64,000 nt of DNA from Isoetes taiwanensis (Eukaryota > Streptophyta > Lycopodiopsida > Isoetales > Isoetaceae): positions 13,617,255 through 13,681,254 of the forward strand of contig JAJEKV010000011.1 of assembly GCA_021234155.1 (NCBI GenBank), read 5' to 3'. The notes below the pieces were generated by a model that was given only the letters and a program-made list of their open reading frames with translations, was not told the DNA's origin and did not search any database. Within the stretch, counting starts at the first letter, position 1, and every line of letters begins with the position of its first letter. Below, piece after piece: positions 33,615 through 44,966 of this stretch. Made by a program: the position numbers and the translations under genes.

Positions 33615-33878
33615 ATGGGTAGCTCAAATGATGAAGAGGATGGCTTCATTGGATCTGGGCATCCAATTACCCTAGAACAAATGACTCTAGGCTTAAAAAT
33701 GGTCAAGGGCAGGCCCAAAAACAAACTCGGTACCGCTTGCATTTTGAAGCTTTGTAGTCAAGGTGGACGCCGCCAAATGCCCTCGGCGCTCCGACCCGCC
33801 GTAGACCTCGAAATCAACGCTGGGTCCGCCGAGTCAACTTCGAGCGCCGCCAGCTTTTCTTTCTACGACGCCAAATGA
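33615..33878 (+). CDS. leader ORF of the nested element, unknown
   Basis: The ATG at 33615 opens 87 codons, starting MGSSNDEEDGFIGSGHPITL. It follows the primer site by 187 bases, so it could be the original start of gag that was later split from the capsid region at 37.9-39.1 kb. The second half (after about 33735) becomes GC-rich and changes character, which may mark the edge of the captured block. No domain recognised. Confidence 0.4.
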   Translation: MGSSNDEEDGFIGSGHPITLEQMTLGLKMVKGRPKNKLGTACILKLCSQGGRRQMPSALRPAVDLEINAGSAESTSSAASFSFYDAK

Positions 33879-34177
33879 GGTGGAAGGTCAGATATAATGC
33901 CCTCGGCGCCCGACCGTATGTGGCGCGTATTTCCGCCGTATAATTTTATAATAATAAAATTTCGACGTTAATAAAGGGAAAAATTTGAAATTTTAAAAGT
34001 TAAGTGGCCGTTTAACAAACTAATTCTTGCCATTTGTTTGTGCTTCCGCGCCTCCAACCGCCTGAGCCGCCCTCCGCCATCGCCGCCGGACCAGACCCTG
34101 CTCCTGCGCTTTTGTGCCTTGTGCCTCTTAGCGCCCCTTTTGCCATCTTCTTCGCCGCCAGCGCCTCACCCTTCCTT

Positions 34178-34405
34178 ATGGCTATCACCAAGAGCGCTCC
34201 AGATCCAACCACCTTGAGCATCGTGGAGATCTACGCCATGATTGCTAAGCACATGGCCACTGACCCAGCCCTCGTCGACATCTTGTTGGATGAGCTGGTC
34301 AACAGGTTTGAGAACAATGATAGGATTCCTTATCCTATCTATCATTTCTCAGAACCGTTTCTTATCCGGCTGAACCTACGCCAGCTCCCCATATACCATT
34401 GTTGA
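34178..34405 (+). CDS. unknown ORF in the captured block
   Basis: The frame from the ATG at 34178 encodes MAITKSAPDPTTLSIVEIYA and continues for 75 residues, including a segment with DPALVDILLDELVNRFENND. Upstream in the same frame is a Pro/Ala-rich stretch (34034 onward). The start MAITK resembles MALTK at 60155 and the histone H3 start MARTK, but the rest does not look like a histone. Function unknown. Confidence 0.4.
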   Translation: MAITKSAPDPTTLSIVEIYAMIAKHMATDPALVDILLDELVNRFENNDRIPYPIYHFSEPFLIRLNLRQLPIYHC

Positions 34406-34892
34406 GCAAACCGCACATGGTAATGATGCTCATCAAGTTTTATCCTCCCGAAAGCGTGAAGGCCATACGGAGGAGGAAGATGTCGTAAGGCAGGGCCGAT
34501 CGTATGGGGTTTGGCCGAGAGGATGACCACCGGAGATTGAGCGGGCCGACACCTGCAGCCCGGGGAGGGAGTACCGCAGATTCTGGGGACGGCTTTTGCC
34601 GGCCATTGATGGCAGTGGCTATCGAGGTTCCCCATACCACCGGGCATGAGGGTTCCAACAGCTTTGAATGGGGAAATCCCCGACATTAGCCTAGACTATC
34701 CGGGTGACTATCCGTGATAGACATGGGTCTCAAGGGCCAAACGGGCACCACACCCAACTTAATCGCCGCGTCCGCAGCCTGTCTTTTTTGCTCGATCCAA
34801 GAAGATCCGAGGAGAGCTCGGAGGAGCGGAGAAGATTGAGCAAGATGAGCGACCGCAAGACCAGCGGGACCAGCAAGAGGGAGGTGCGTCTA

Positions 34893-35456
34893 GGAGTGGG
34901 CCGGACCCAAAACCGACGCACTGCACCGCGAAGCACCGGAGGAAGGGTGTCGCCCATAAGTCCCGCAGTCATTACAAGGAAAAGCTAAGGACCGCCGGGC
35001 TTTTGGTAAGAAGACCAGCCCGACCGGAGGCGCTAGCTGGTTGACAACGCCCCACCAGCTTGTCGGGCGAAGACAAGGCCAACACCGCCGGGGCCACCAG
35101 ATGCCTCTGCCACCCGGCCGGAAGCCTCATCGGTTCCCGACCTCGGTATCGCGGCATTGCGGAGATCCGCGAATTTCAGAAGTCCACCTGACCTTCCTCG
35201 ACGTGAAGTCGCCTTTCCAGGGTTGGTACGAGATCGCATGCCAATTTAAGACCGATCTCCGCTTCCGCACCTTTGTAATTTTGGCGCCCAAGAGGTCACG
35301 GCCTACTTGGTAGCACTTTTTGGTGACGCCAACCTTGGCGCCATCCACGCAAAGAGGGTCACCATAATGCCTAAGGATTTAGCCCTCACCGTAGGATACC
35401 TGGGAGCAACCTTAGCCTACTTAAGGGATCCGCATTTGTACATATTCTTTTTGTGA
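34893..35456 (+). pseudogene. histone H3-like coding region, copy 1 (decayed)
   Basis: Successive pieces in changing frames follow histone H3 from tail to core. RTAPRSTGGRVSP (about 34913-34951) resembles the H3 tail TARKSTGGKAP. KPHRF (35122-35136) precedes the alphaN helix. EIREFQKST (35162-35188) is alpha[22 protein letters not shown] (35204-35265 region) is alpha1 and loop 1. [10 protein letters not shown] (35292-35321) is alpha2. [15 protein letters not shown] (35343-35387) is loop 2 and alpha3. The frame then ends at 35456 after a non-histone tail. Loop 1 (FKTDLRF) has the canonical H3 length, not that of CENH3. Several frameshifts prevent translation as one protein. It lies between the 5' LTR and gag of the nested element. 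Confidence 0.85.
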
Positions 35457-35646
35457 TAATTAATAAAGAAGCTTTTATTTTGAATTAAAAGTTTAATGTT
35501 TTTTTCCATGTTAAATTTAAAATATAATGCCGACGCCAAATTTTTTATTAAGAGGGTTTAAAAGGGGACCAGAGGGTTATTTTAAACGCTTTTTTCCTCT
35601 CTCCTCCCTTCTAGCGCCATACGCCGCCACCCTTGCCGCCGGTACC
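35457..35646. other. AT-rich spacer between captured coding blocks
   Basis: It contains AATAAAG soon after the histone stop, then ATATAATGCCGACGCCAAAT, a motif resembling ATATAATGCCCTCGGCGCC near 33893 upstream of the first block. The repeated motif plus a TTTAAAAGG sequence suggest separate promoter-like starts for two blocks (inference). Confidence 0.35.
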
Positions 35647-36850
35647 ATGATCGAGAGACATGGGATCCACAGTTTCCCTTCTATCTGCAGAACCTTTACT
35701 ATGCCAACAAGATAGATCTCCTTACCAACATGTACGCACCCGGACTACGCCGGGATTTCTTGATTTCTACATGGAGGAAATCCTTCCTCTATGTATTCCT
35801 CTTGGGGATCCTCCCCACCAGATTTGGAGCCGGGAGATCGTCCTACAGATGTTAGGTGGGGACACGCGATGCGCACGACGCCCCTCAAGGGGAAACTCCG
35901 ATGGGGAAAACACCTACCGGAGTCCAACATCGTGGGCAGCGGTATTTGAAGCTACTTTCCGGCTATCCTCATGGACCAATATGTTGAGGATGAGACTTTG
36001 CCAAGAGAGAGGAGCAAATCGCCTAATCCTCCGAGGAGGGGATGATGAGCATATAGGGATGGGCTTAATTTCACCCGCTGGAAAGAGCTGGCGAGGGGAG
36101 TTACCATCACGGCCGCGAACAAGCTATAGGCTTGTCGTGGTTAGACGGCCTCCCCAAGTTATTTATCACCAAGGGCGTGAGTACCTCCTCTTGGATGATA
36201 TCATCCGACTTATCATATGGTGGTCGGATTCCGACGCAAGCGCAAGGACCATGTACTTTACGAGCTTGCGGAGTATTGCATGGATGATTTTATCGACTTC
36301 ACTTCTACCGAAGCTTCCTTCGAGGTGTACCACCGCCTCAGCCCTGGCCAGAGACCCTAGAGCCTACGGAGACTTTATTACGCCTTTGGGACTTTGTGAT
36401 GCAGAACCGCCTTCACACCGCACTGTAAGCCTTCACGCCTATGGGACCTCACGCCCCAAACATTAATATGGTTGAGGTTCCCTCCGACTCTCGATGATGA
36501 GGGCTAAGATTTATATCATAACCCCGCACACAAGAAGGAGGAGCAACAGAGCTCAAGGAGGAAGAAGTCCCCATGGACTTGGATAAGGAGGTGGCCGATC
36601 TCGAAACTCCGCAAGGGAAGGTGCCGGGTAACCACCTTTACCCGCTTTTTTGTCGGCCTTCAAATACGGGCAAGTTCTCTTCATAGCCCGGGACTTAGGG
36701 CCCAGGTCAAGCTTCATGGTGGGCCCTCCGCACTTTCTACACTCGCCGCCACAAGAAGCTTCCCTATCGTGACGCTTACGTATGTACTGCACGACGGGAT
36801 CTTGCCCCTTACGCCTTGGGCCGTGATATTGCGCCTTGATGGGCATGAAG
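35647..36850 (+). pseudogene. frameshifted unknown protein-coding block
   Basis: Protein-like stretches appear in alternating frames: FYLQNLYYANKIDLLTNMYA (around 35680-35740), then GFRRKRKDHVLYELAEYCMD and FTSTEASFEVYHRLSPGQRP (about 36220-36355), then KEEEVPMDLDKEVADLETPQ (about 36560-36620). The 268-codon open frame at 35660-36466 mixes these with out-of-frame sequence and is not trustworthy as one protein. I recognise no family. It is either an extra retroelement ORF or a captured host gene. Confidence 0.35.
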
Positions 36851-37220
36851 CTCCTCACGGCAGCCCCATTGGCCGCTGCTTATCCACCGAGGGTTGCATC
36901 TGCTGCGGCGCCACCGTGGACCCCGGGGTAGCTCACTGCGACACCGACCGCCTCCACCACCTCCTAGGGCTAAGGATAAAGAGGCAGGGCCTAGTTCCTG
37001 AACTAAAGATGCTATATAAATTTTGTTATATACATATATATATACACACATGTAGTTATGAGATTTTGGGATTGGCAATTGTTTAAACCATATTGAAAAA
37101 AAAAAATGTACCTTATCTACTTATTAAATACAAAGTTTTCTTTGATGAGCATAACTAAATTGTTTTTTTATGACATCCTCTTCCAAAGCATTAAAGTTTA
37201 AGGTATAGTGGAATTACAAA

Positions 37221-37643
37221 ATGTTCTCTATTCACTCCAACTATGTTGCAGAGGAAACCATTTGGGAATATGAGGAAAGAATTACCGACATGGTTAGGAG
37301 GGGACGATCCCGGCCGCCGCACTGTGACTATGGCCGAGATATGGTGAATATCCGTGAGTGGGAGGAAGGCTATGAAACCGAACCACCGCCACCGGGGGAA
37401 CTCTATGACCCCGATAAAGGGCTAGAGATAGTTAGCATCCTCGTGGATCGAAGCCGAGGATCCGAAGATGACCCCGTGGTCGCACTGGACTATTGGAATA
37501 TGACCAGCACGGCCTTTGAGGACGCCAACCACCATCTTTGGCAACTCTTTTTTTATGCGATGCGAAGGCTCTTTAACCTTCTGATTATCAGCCCAACATG
37601 GGAGTACCAAGCAATCATTGTCCAAGCCCGGGCACGCTTATAA
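37221..37643 (+). CDS. unknown ORF in the captured block
   Basis: The open frame of 140 codons (ATG at 37221) encodes a charged protein with EETIWEYEERITDMVRRGRS, a PPPPGELYDPDKG linker and a DDPVVALDYWNMTS segment. It is followed by an AT-rich stretch and then gag of the nested element. It could be the 3' part of the block at 35647-36850, separated by the AT-rich spacer at 37000-37200 that looks intron-like. Family unknown. Confidence 0.4.
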   Translation: MFSIHSNYVAEETIWEYEERITDMVRRGRSRPPHCDYGRDMVNIREWEEGYETEPPPPGELYDPDKGLEIVSILVDRSRGSEDDPVVALDYWNMTSTAFEDANHHLWQLFFYAMRRLFNLLIISPTWEYQAIIVQARARL

Positions 37644-37940
37644 ACTCGTCCGAAGCCAGACGGAGAGTACCGCGCCACGCGATCCTCAGACTCCTTCGCC
37701 AACCCCTAGGCTTGGTCTCTTCCGTTGTATTTTCGTTGTTGTGGTTACGCTTGTGTGCCAAGAGAAACTTTAAAAGTTCCCATTGTATCATACCTACTTT
37801 TGTCTCAATCCATGTATCAATCGATTCCCGCTGTTATAATCAACCTGAAATGAAATACAAGAGTTGTCTTCGCTTGTATATACTTTTGTTCAATTAACTT
37901 AAAAAGGGATTGCACATTAATGTAAATCGCTTATATATCC

Positions 37941-39123
37941 ATGAATGACTCCTATAGACTGGGTAATGAACGCCGCTTGGCAAACACCCTCCAACGCCAA
38001 AGGGGCTCACCCCCTCGAACAAGAATTGATGTTAATGAAAAGGCAACTCGGCGAAGTTACGTGCCTATGTTTTACATACCAATCCACTGCCACATACTCA
38101 GGAGGATGGACCGGAATTGCCTCCGCGACCACTGAGTCCACTCACAAGAACAGCCATCTCCTCCCGTAGCTAGCCCTCGCACTGCACCACCTGAGAACTC
38201 ATGCTAAACGCCACCGAGTTCCTCTAAGGATAGCGCCGCCTCACATTCGCCACCTCGGGTTCTTTTCGGGTCCTCGCCGACGACAGCGCTGACCATTCAA
38301 GGCGAAGGATAAGGAGTACCGAAAAACCGCTGATACGTACCATCACTAGTATATGGAAGAACCGAAATTAGCTCAGGTTTGACGGAAATCCCGAGGAGGC
38401 TTGAACGCAGAATCTTGGTTGGATGAGATGAAGGAATTTGGGAAGTCCTATGGAATGACGGAGAAGGATACAGGGAAGGTCGCCACCACCAACCTTACCG
38501 AGCCGCCCGTATTTGGTGGAAGGGTTACGCTTAGAGCTAAGCACCGACAGAGCGTATGCAACTTCAAGAAGTTCGCTAAGGCTTTTAAATCGCATTATGT
38601 GCCTCGTATGCGCACAAATGCCAACAAATTCAGACCTTTATAGGCTGAAATGAAGGGCATGTCCGCGGCCCTACACCGACGAATTCATGCGCTTGAGGTT
38701 GTATGTACCGGGAATGAATGAGAAAAGGGCAGTAGAGGGCTACATTGAAGGATTGGCCCCATCCATTAAACGTATGGTCAAGGCCATTGACCCAAAGTCA
38801 GTAGCAGAGGCGGAAGCTAAGGCATTAAGCCTTGAGGAAGACACGCCAAGGAGCCAGTATCCGCGACCTGCTCCTTATTCGTGCTTACGGCCGCCCACAC
38901 CTTACAAACCCCGCTCGCTAAGTCCGGGGCCCTCTCAAAGACAATTCTTACAACCGCCAGAGAAGAAAGTCGCCTTTAGCACGCCAGATAAACAGAACAA
39001 TGCTGGTAAGGAAGTTCGGGGCCTCTTACAGTCCATTCCTAAAGAGGCCAGAGAACAGCTCCGCCGGGATAAGGCATGTTACCGGTGCATGAGGCCTGGA
39101 CATTTCATGCAAAATTGCCCGTG
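37941..39123 (+). pseudogene. gag: Gag of the nested element, frameshifted
   Basis: A coiled, Gln/Leu-rich N-terminal stretch (EQELMLMKRQLGEV near 38010) leads to the capsid region LNAESWLDEMKEFGKSYGMT (38401-38460) and FKKFAKAFKSHYVP. Next comes the C-terminal capsid segment MNEKRAVEGYIEGLAPSIKR (38717 on), a Pro-rich linker and the zinc knuckle CYRCMRPGHFMQNC (39077-39118). Frame changes near 38395 and 38640-38690 break the protein. Gag packages the element RNA. Confidence 0.85.
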
Positions 39124-39185
39124 ACGCTACGCAGATCGCCTAACCGCCATGGCCGAATTCGGATTGGGAAGATCCGAGTCCAATC

Positions 39186-39800
39186 TTGTCCGCGGAGGAC
39201 GAGGCTCCCGAAAGTACATTCACGGCGGCCTCATATTCTTGCCGCTATAGAAAACACAGTAATGCTGAAAGTCAGCCTTCTGTTATTTCTACAATAGGCC
39301 AAATAGACAGTAAGCCCTTCATAATTTTGATGGACACGGGTAGTACGCATAATTTTGCTTCTCCTAGAATGGCCTGTGCAATCGCAAACGAGACTTTGAA
39401 ATCCCGACCTAAGCCACCACATTGGCCGCTGGTAAGATCGACATACCATGGTCGCCAGATAACCTTAAGATGCAAGTTGCCGTGCACCCGGTTGCCTTGG
39501 GTGCCGAAAGTTAATGGACATTGGAAAATATGATCTTATTGTGGGAATGGAGTTTTTAGCATCCGCCAAGGCCAACATAGACTGTGGAGAAACGGAGGTC
39601 ACCTTCAACGCCGCTAATGGAGCACGTGTGACAATAAAAGGTGATCCATTCAACTCCGCTTATGCACCAATGTCCTTAAAACAGTTATTTAAAAAGCTAT
39701 ATGCAGGAGTGAACTCCTTTATGCCATTAGAATTGCTTCCATTGAGTCCGACTCTAAAAAGAAGCAAGAAATCGATGCCTTACCATTAGATATTGCTACC
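39186..39800 (+). pseudogene. pol: Pol: aspartic protease of the nested element
   Basis: The motif IILMDTGSTHNFAS (active Asp at 39333) is the gypsy protease flap start. MDIGKYDLIVGMEFL (39514 on) is the ILG-like second motif followed by the protease-RT linker. A frameshift near 39500 separates the two. The protease cleaves the Gag-Pol polyprotein. Confidence 0.85.
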
Positions 39801-41140
39801 CTTCTTCGAATTTAGCGATCTTTTTCCGTGATGAGATCCATAAGCTTCCTCCTTTTAGAGGGGTAGAATGTGAGATAACTCTTGAACCGTGAACTAAGCC
39901 TACCAAAGAAGGCCCCGCATCAATGAGTCCTCCTGAGTTAGCGGAGCTTAAGAAACAAATACAAGAGTTACCGAATTTGGGGTTTATTCGCCTAGTGTTT
40001 CGCCATTTGGCGCCCTATTCTTTTGTCAAGAAGAAAGATGGCTCCTTAAGGATGTGTATTGATTATAGGCAACTCAACAAGCATACCATCAAGAATCGCT
40101 ATGCTTTGCCTAGGGCGTATGATCTTATGGACCGCTTACAAGGAGCAAAATATTTCTCAAAGATTGATTTGCGCCCGGGTACCATCGATAAGGACTAAGG
40201 AAGAGGACATCCATAAGTCCGCTTTTAGATCCCGATATGGGCATTATGAATTCACCGCCATGCCTTTTGGATTGACCAACGCCCTAACGCTTTTATGGGG
40301 TGATGAATGACATCTTCCGCCAATACTTGGATGACTTTGTTGTCATTTTCTTTGATGACATTCTCATCTATAGTAAAACCCCGCAAAGAACATGAACAAC
40401 ATCTTCGATTAGCTTTGCAAAAGCTAAGGCCATCGCCTCTTCGCCAAGTTCTCTAAATGCAAGTTCGCCACTCCGAGGGTAGACTACTTGGGGCATATTA
40501 TCTCAAAGCGAAGGAATTGCTACAGACCCAAATAAGATAGAAGCGAAGAAAGGATTGGCCCATTCCAGCCTAATGTTTCGTGAGGTCCCGAGTTTCTTGG
40601 GACTCGCAGGATATTATCGAAATTTGTTAAGGATTTTGCAACAATTGCCGCACCTCTTACTAATCTCACAAGACATGAGCAAGTAAAGGATTGATGGAAC
40701 ATTGGAAAACAAAAGTCCAAGTCGGCTTTCGTAAACTCAAGGATGCTTTAACATCGGCACCAGTCCTTACCTTGCCCGATCCTAAAAGGATAAATCGGTA
40801 GCCACCGATGCGAGTAAGATAGCTACCGGTGGTGTGTTAATGCAGAGGGGAGAGTTGTTGCCTACGATTCAAAGAAGATGAATGATGCAGAGCAACCGAT
40901 ACCCTACCCATGACCGTGAGTTGCCGGCGGTTGTAATGCGGCGCTCGTATTTGGAGACACTACCTTCTTGGTAGAAGATTTCAGTTGGATACGGATCATC
41001 AGAGTCTCCGCTATCTATCCACCCAGCCAAATCTAAATCTCCGTCAGCGAAGATGGATGGAATTCCTTGAGGAATATGACTTCGAGATTGTATACAAGCC
41101 GTGAAAGCACAATGTGGTTGCGGATGCTTTGTCACGCCAT
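39801..41140 (+). pseudogene. pol: Pol: reverse transcriptase and RNase H of the nested element
   Basis: The RT shows [20 protein letters not shown] (40022-40081), AKYFSKIDL with the first catalytic Asp, [11 protein letters not shown] and FFDDILIYS (about 40348-40374), in at least three frames. RNase H follows with SVATDASKIATGGVLMQ (about 40794-40848) and the tether NVVADALSRHP (about 41110-41142), preceded by an in-frame TGA near 41101. These enzymes copy the RNA to cDNA and remove the template. Frameshifts make this copy inactive as sequenced. Confidence 0.88.
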
Positions 41141-41165
41141 CCCTTTATAACCCGCACCCATTGTA

Positions 41166-42520
41166 ATGCCATTTCCACACTCACCAAATGAAGTTTGGGA
41201 AGCGATAGAATGCACCTTGGCCACAGATCCCGAATTCTGTAATATTTGGGAAAGTTTGGGTAGGGAAGCCCGTACCGATAGAGAACGTGAAGCATTCCGT
41301 TCATATAAGAAGGAGGGCAACTTATTATATTACAAAGATAAGTTGTGTGTTCCAGTGACCTCAGGGGTTCGAAAGTTCATTCTCCATGACACCCACAACA
41401 GCCCTATAGCAGGACATGCGGGTTTTATGAAAACTTACTTTAAGATCCGCTCCAGCTATTTTTGGCCTTCCATGAAGAAGGATATTGCTAGGTACATCAA
41501 ACAGTGTCAGGTTTGTCAGCAAACCAAGGCAGAGCAATTAAGAGTTCCTGGGGAGTTGCAACCTTTGGATGTGCCCAACGCCAAGTGGGAAGTCATAACC
41601 ATGGATTTCATTGTGGGGCTTCCACGCATCTCGTGGGTATGATGCCTTAATGGTCGTGGGTCGACAAATTATCAAAGATGGCTCACTTCCCCGCCATGTC
41701 GCACCACGGACACCGCCGACACCGCCTTGCTCTTTGCAAAGGAAATTTTCAGGTTGCACGGATGCCAAGAGTAATTGTATCGATAGGGATCCTAAGTTTG
41801 TCGCTGCATTCTGGAAGGATTTCTTCGCCACCATTCAGACCAAGCTTGCCATGAGTACAGCCTACCATCCTCAGACAGATGGTCAAACAGAACGTGTCAA
41901 TCGTATTATCGAAGACATGCTAAGAAGCTATGTATGGAGTAAACAGTCACAATGGGCGGATTATATTTACTTGGTAGAATTCGCCACAACAAAGACAAAA
42001 GCAGAGTCTTCTAGAATGTCTCCCTTCATGATAAATTATGGCTATCAATGTCTTACTCCGCACACATGGCATAATCTCGTTTCTAAAGTGGAGGTCTCTC
42101 AACAACTCCTTCTAGAAATGCAGGCCTTGGTGGAAGAAGTTCGGGGTTACTTATTGGCTGCACGCAGTCGTCAGAAAAGTCTAGCTGATAAGCACCGAAC
42201 CCCACGGATCTTCCAGGTGGGCGAATCGGTTTGGCTTAAGATCAAAGTAAAACAAGCCAAGCTTAAAATTGGGAACTGTAAGAAGTTGGCACCCAGATGG
42301 GCTGGGCCATTCAGGATTACTGAACGTGTGGGACAACAGGCATATCGCTTGGACTTGCCACCCCGCTTGAAGATCCACAAGGTCTTTCACGTGAGTCTTC
42401 TGAAGCAACACACCCCTGATCCAGAGGAGGTTTTGGATACTCCAACACTCCTAGAAATGACGGAAGAGCAACTGGAAATAGTGCCCGAAGCTCTTCTTGA
42501 TCGAGCTTACAAAACGTACC
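41166..42520 (+). CDS. pol: Pol: integrase of the nested element
   Basis: The zinc-binding part has HDTHNSPIAGHAGFMKTYFK and CQVCQQTKAEQ (HHCC). The catalytic core has Asp in TMDFIVGLP (41604), Asp in IDRDPKF (41782) and Glu in GQTERVNRII (41890), with 35 residues between the last two (D,D35E). A frameshift near 41640 and a garbled stretch to 41780 (where the third element at 56.9-57.06 kb is intact) break the core. The C-terminal GPY/F region reads APRWAGPFRITERVGQQAYR. The second half is open at 41611-42573. Confidence 0.88.
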
Positions 42521-42697
42521 GTGAGGACTCAAATGTTGCAATACTTGGTCAAGTGGAAGCACTTACCAGTTGAGGATGCTACCTGGGTGATGAAGATAGA
42601 CCTTGAGAAGCACTATCCGGACTTCATGCGGGAATCTCAAGGCCGCACCATCAATGATGCTATCAACCCCGCTTCCGGCGGTAAGCTTGAAGGCTGA
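42521..42697 (+). pseudogene. chromodomain at the C-terminus of integrase
   Basis: MLQYLVKWKHLPVEDATWV (about 42533-42589) is a chromodomain core (YLVKWK...ATWV). It lies one frame away from the preceding integrase, whose VPEALLDRAYK lead-in ends at 42513. Chromodomains of chromoviral integrases bind histone marks and guide insertion. The frameshift here matches other single-base defects of this copy. Confidence 0.85.
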
Positions 42698-43344
42698 TTT
42701 GCCGAGAATCATGTTCTAGAGGGGTAGATGCATCGTACCTTATAACAATAACCGATGATGAGATCACCTTCGTGCTCTCTAGGACGTGGTGTATTGTTGA
42801 TGTTGACATGACCGCGCATTGCTTGAAAAGCATATAGTAAATAGACCGCGTTCATTCCGGCAATGCGGGGAACTGAACCATGCCTTATGCCGCAATAAAT
42901 TGCAAGCCCTAGACATCATAGACTCCCTTCTAGATACTTTCTATTTTTCTTTATAGGGGGTGGCCCCTTTAACCACACCTTCATCATATGATTAATCTAC
43001 GGGTATATGGATATGTGCAGGCCAGTGAACAGGTCGTCGCCTGCCTTGTATAGAGGGTTGCTGATGACCCAACTTTTCCCGTAGTCCTTTTGTCTACATG
43101 TGTGATTTATGTTGTCTAAATGTTTTGAATCGGACTGTGGTCCTAAACTCTCTTGATGATAACTTGTGTAAGGCACCTTCGTGCTTGTACTTTGCTATTG
43201 TAACTTCAATATATATTACTGTCAGAAATACTATAATTTCAACGTAGTAATGTTATATTCTTAACTCCATTTTTCTAGTTAAATACATTCGTTTAGTTGA
43301 CCCCAATGCTGAGGACAGCATTATTTTTTTTAAGGAGGGGAGAA
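42698..43344 (+). other. 3' untranslated region and polypurine tract of the nested element
   Basis: No coding. It contains the shared GGGGGTGGCCCCTTTAACCAC motif, also at 58188 in the third element, a GCTGAGGACAGCA segment and the polypurine tract AAGGAGGGGAGAA (43332-43344) touching the 3' LTR. Confidence 0.7.
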
Positions 43345-44966
43345 TGTGACGTTCCACGTATTTATACGGTCTACGTCACGTATTCATACGAGGCACGTAC
43401 AAATACAAGCACGTCACCCCCCCTAAAGGTACGCTACCATGGGAGTATGGGAACGTGATTGCAACCTAAGGGGTTACCTTACAATGGATTAAATTAGCTA
43501 TACTAATTTAACACAGTAATAATAATAACCTATAACTTAGGAAGTGGGGCTAATTACCATTTGGGGAGGCGCCACCTGCTCCAATCGATTGGGGTGCATG
43601 GGGGTTGCCAAGTTTGGATGCCAACTTGACCCCTATCCCTGGGATTGACTCCTCTAATCGACCAAGGAAGGCCAGGAGCTGAGCGCCATCGTCCACCTGC
43701 AGAGAATCACCATACTAGTCGTCCCTGTGCAGCAGCAGCTGAATTCCTAACTCCCTGGAGATGGAAGCGCCCCATGGAAATGAGTCCAGCCAGAATTCAG
43801 GTAGGTGGCTATGTGAATTCTAGATAACGCTTGGTTGTGTCCGTTTCTCTCTTCTCTTTGGGATTCAATCTAACCCTTGGTTATACAAACAAATTCTCTT
43901 TATATTCAATTCGGATTTCTACTCTGAGAGGATGAATTGTTAGCTCTTCGTTAAATCTGACTCTGAAACGGGGGGATTATGGGGGGTAGAGACCTCTGAA
44001 CCATGTATTGTAGTATGCTCCTAGATAGCGCCCAATAGAGTCCCATTAATTGCGGCCTGTGCACAAGAACCCACCGGGTCCTAGATGCTATGGTCTGGCT
44101 TAGCACCAGACAAGGAACACAGTGGTGACATGAGGGGTGGGGTCTTGCATGAGCATACATGGCTCCTGAGACTCCTACAGTGGGCTAGGCCTGATAGCCG
44201 GTCACGTAGAGGGCCGGGTATGGGTCTGACACTCCCTGGGTGGGAAGGTGTGATCCGTATGGAGCACCTTGCACTTTGAGTAGATTTAGGGCGAGTAAGT
44301 CGGGTACGGATACGGGGGTCGCTGATGCGGCACGTATTCTCTAGCTCGCCCGTGGAACCACCGCGGATTCGAAGGGGACGCTTCCCCCGACCTGCCTCAT
44401 CGGACCAGCGCCATGAACCCGAGTAGGCTCAAAGGGTGATTCCTCTCCAACTGCGTCTCCGGAAGGCTATAGCAAAGCCATAGCATGAATTGACCCATCC
44501 GCAAAGTGTGCAATGGGAGGGGCGGATGGAGTGGACAACCCTAGCCCGATGTTCTATTGCCCGCCAACGCCATGCCAAGATTCGGCCCGCTGATCTCTTG
44601 AGGCCTAGCCGCCGGGTCGATCCTCACCGAGTCCGAGCCGGGGGTAGAACCTGGGTTCTGGGTGTTTTCCTAGGATTAGATGCATATTCTATGCCGTTGG
44701 TATATTAGATGGATGCGCCACCCTTCGTGGTGGATATTTATGTATATTCATGCTGTGTGCTAACCCTTGTATTCATGCTTCCGCGACGTAGGAGTCCCAT
44801 TGAAGGCGTGGGCCGAATGACCCCTTCGTGTCCTTCTTTCGGGCCTCATTTCATAGGTGGCCCGAAACAGACGGAGGGCCCTGCTCATGGTGAGATGTTC
44901 GCCATGGGAGGGGAAAGTCCCCGTATGTATACGTCCGAGGGTCGTATATATTCTGGGAGCGTCACA
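43345..44966 (+). repeat. 3' LTR of the nested element (1622 bp)
   Basis: Counterpart of 31816-33417, ending GGGAGCGTCACA and followed by the GTGCG target duplication. An internal block around 44500-44540 (GCAAAGTGTGC...GGGGCGGATGGAGTGGAC) is shared with the LTRs of the outer and third elements. Confidence 0.94.

Larger units (their letters stand above)
31816..44966 (+). mobile_element. nested chromodomain Ty3/gypsy element with extra captured sequence
   Basis: LTRs 31816-33417 and 43345-44966 are flanked by a perfect GTGCG target duplication (31811-31815, 44967-44971). A primer site GGTATCAGAGC follows the 5' LTR (33418-33428) and a polypurine tract AAGGAGGGGAGAA precedes the 3' LTR. The internal order is leader ORF, about 4 kb of extra sequence with histone H3-like and unknown coding blocks, gag with CCHC knuckle, protease, RT, RNase H, integrase and chromodomain. 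Frameshifts occur throughout pol. The chromodomain places it among chromoviruses, which usually target heterochromatin. It sits inside the outer element in the opposite orientation. Confidence 0.94.
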
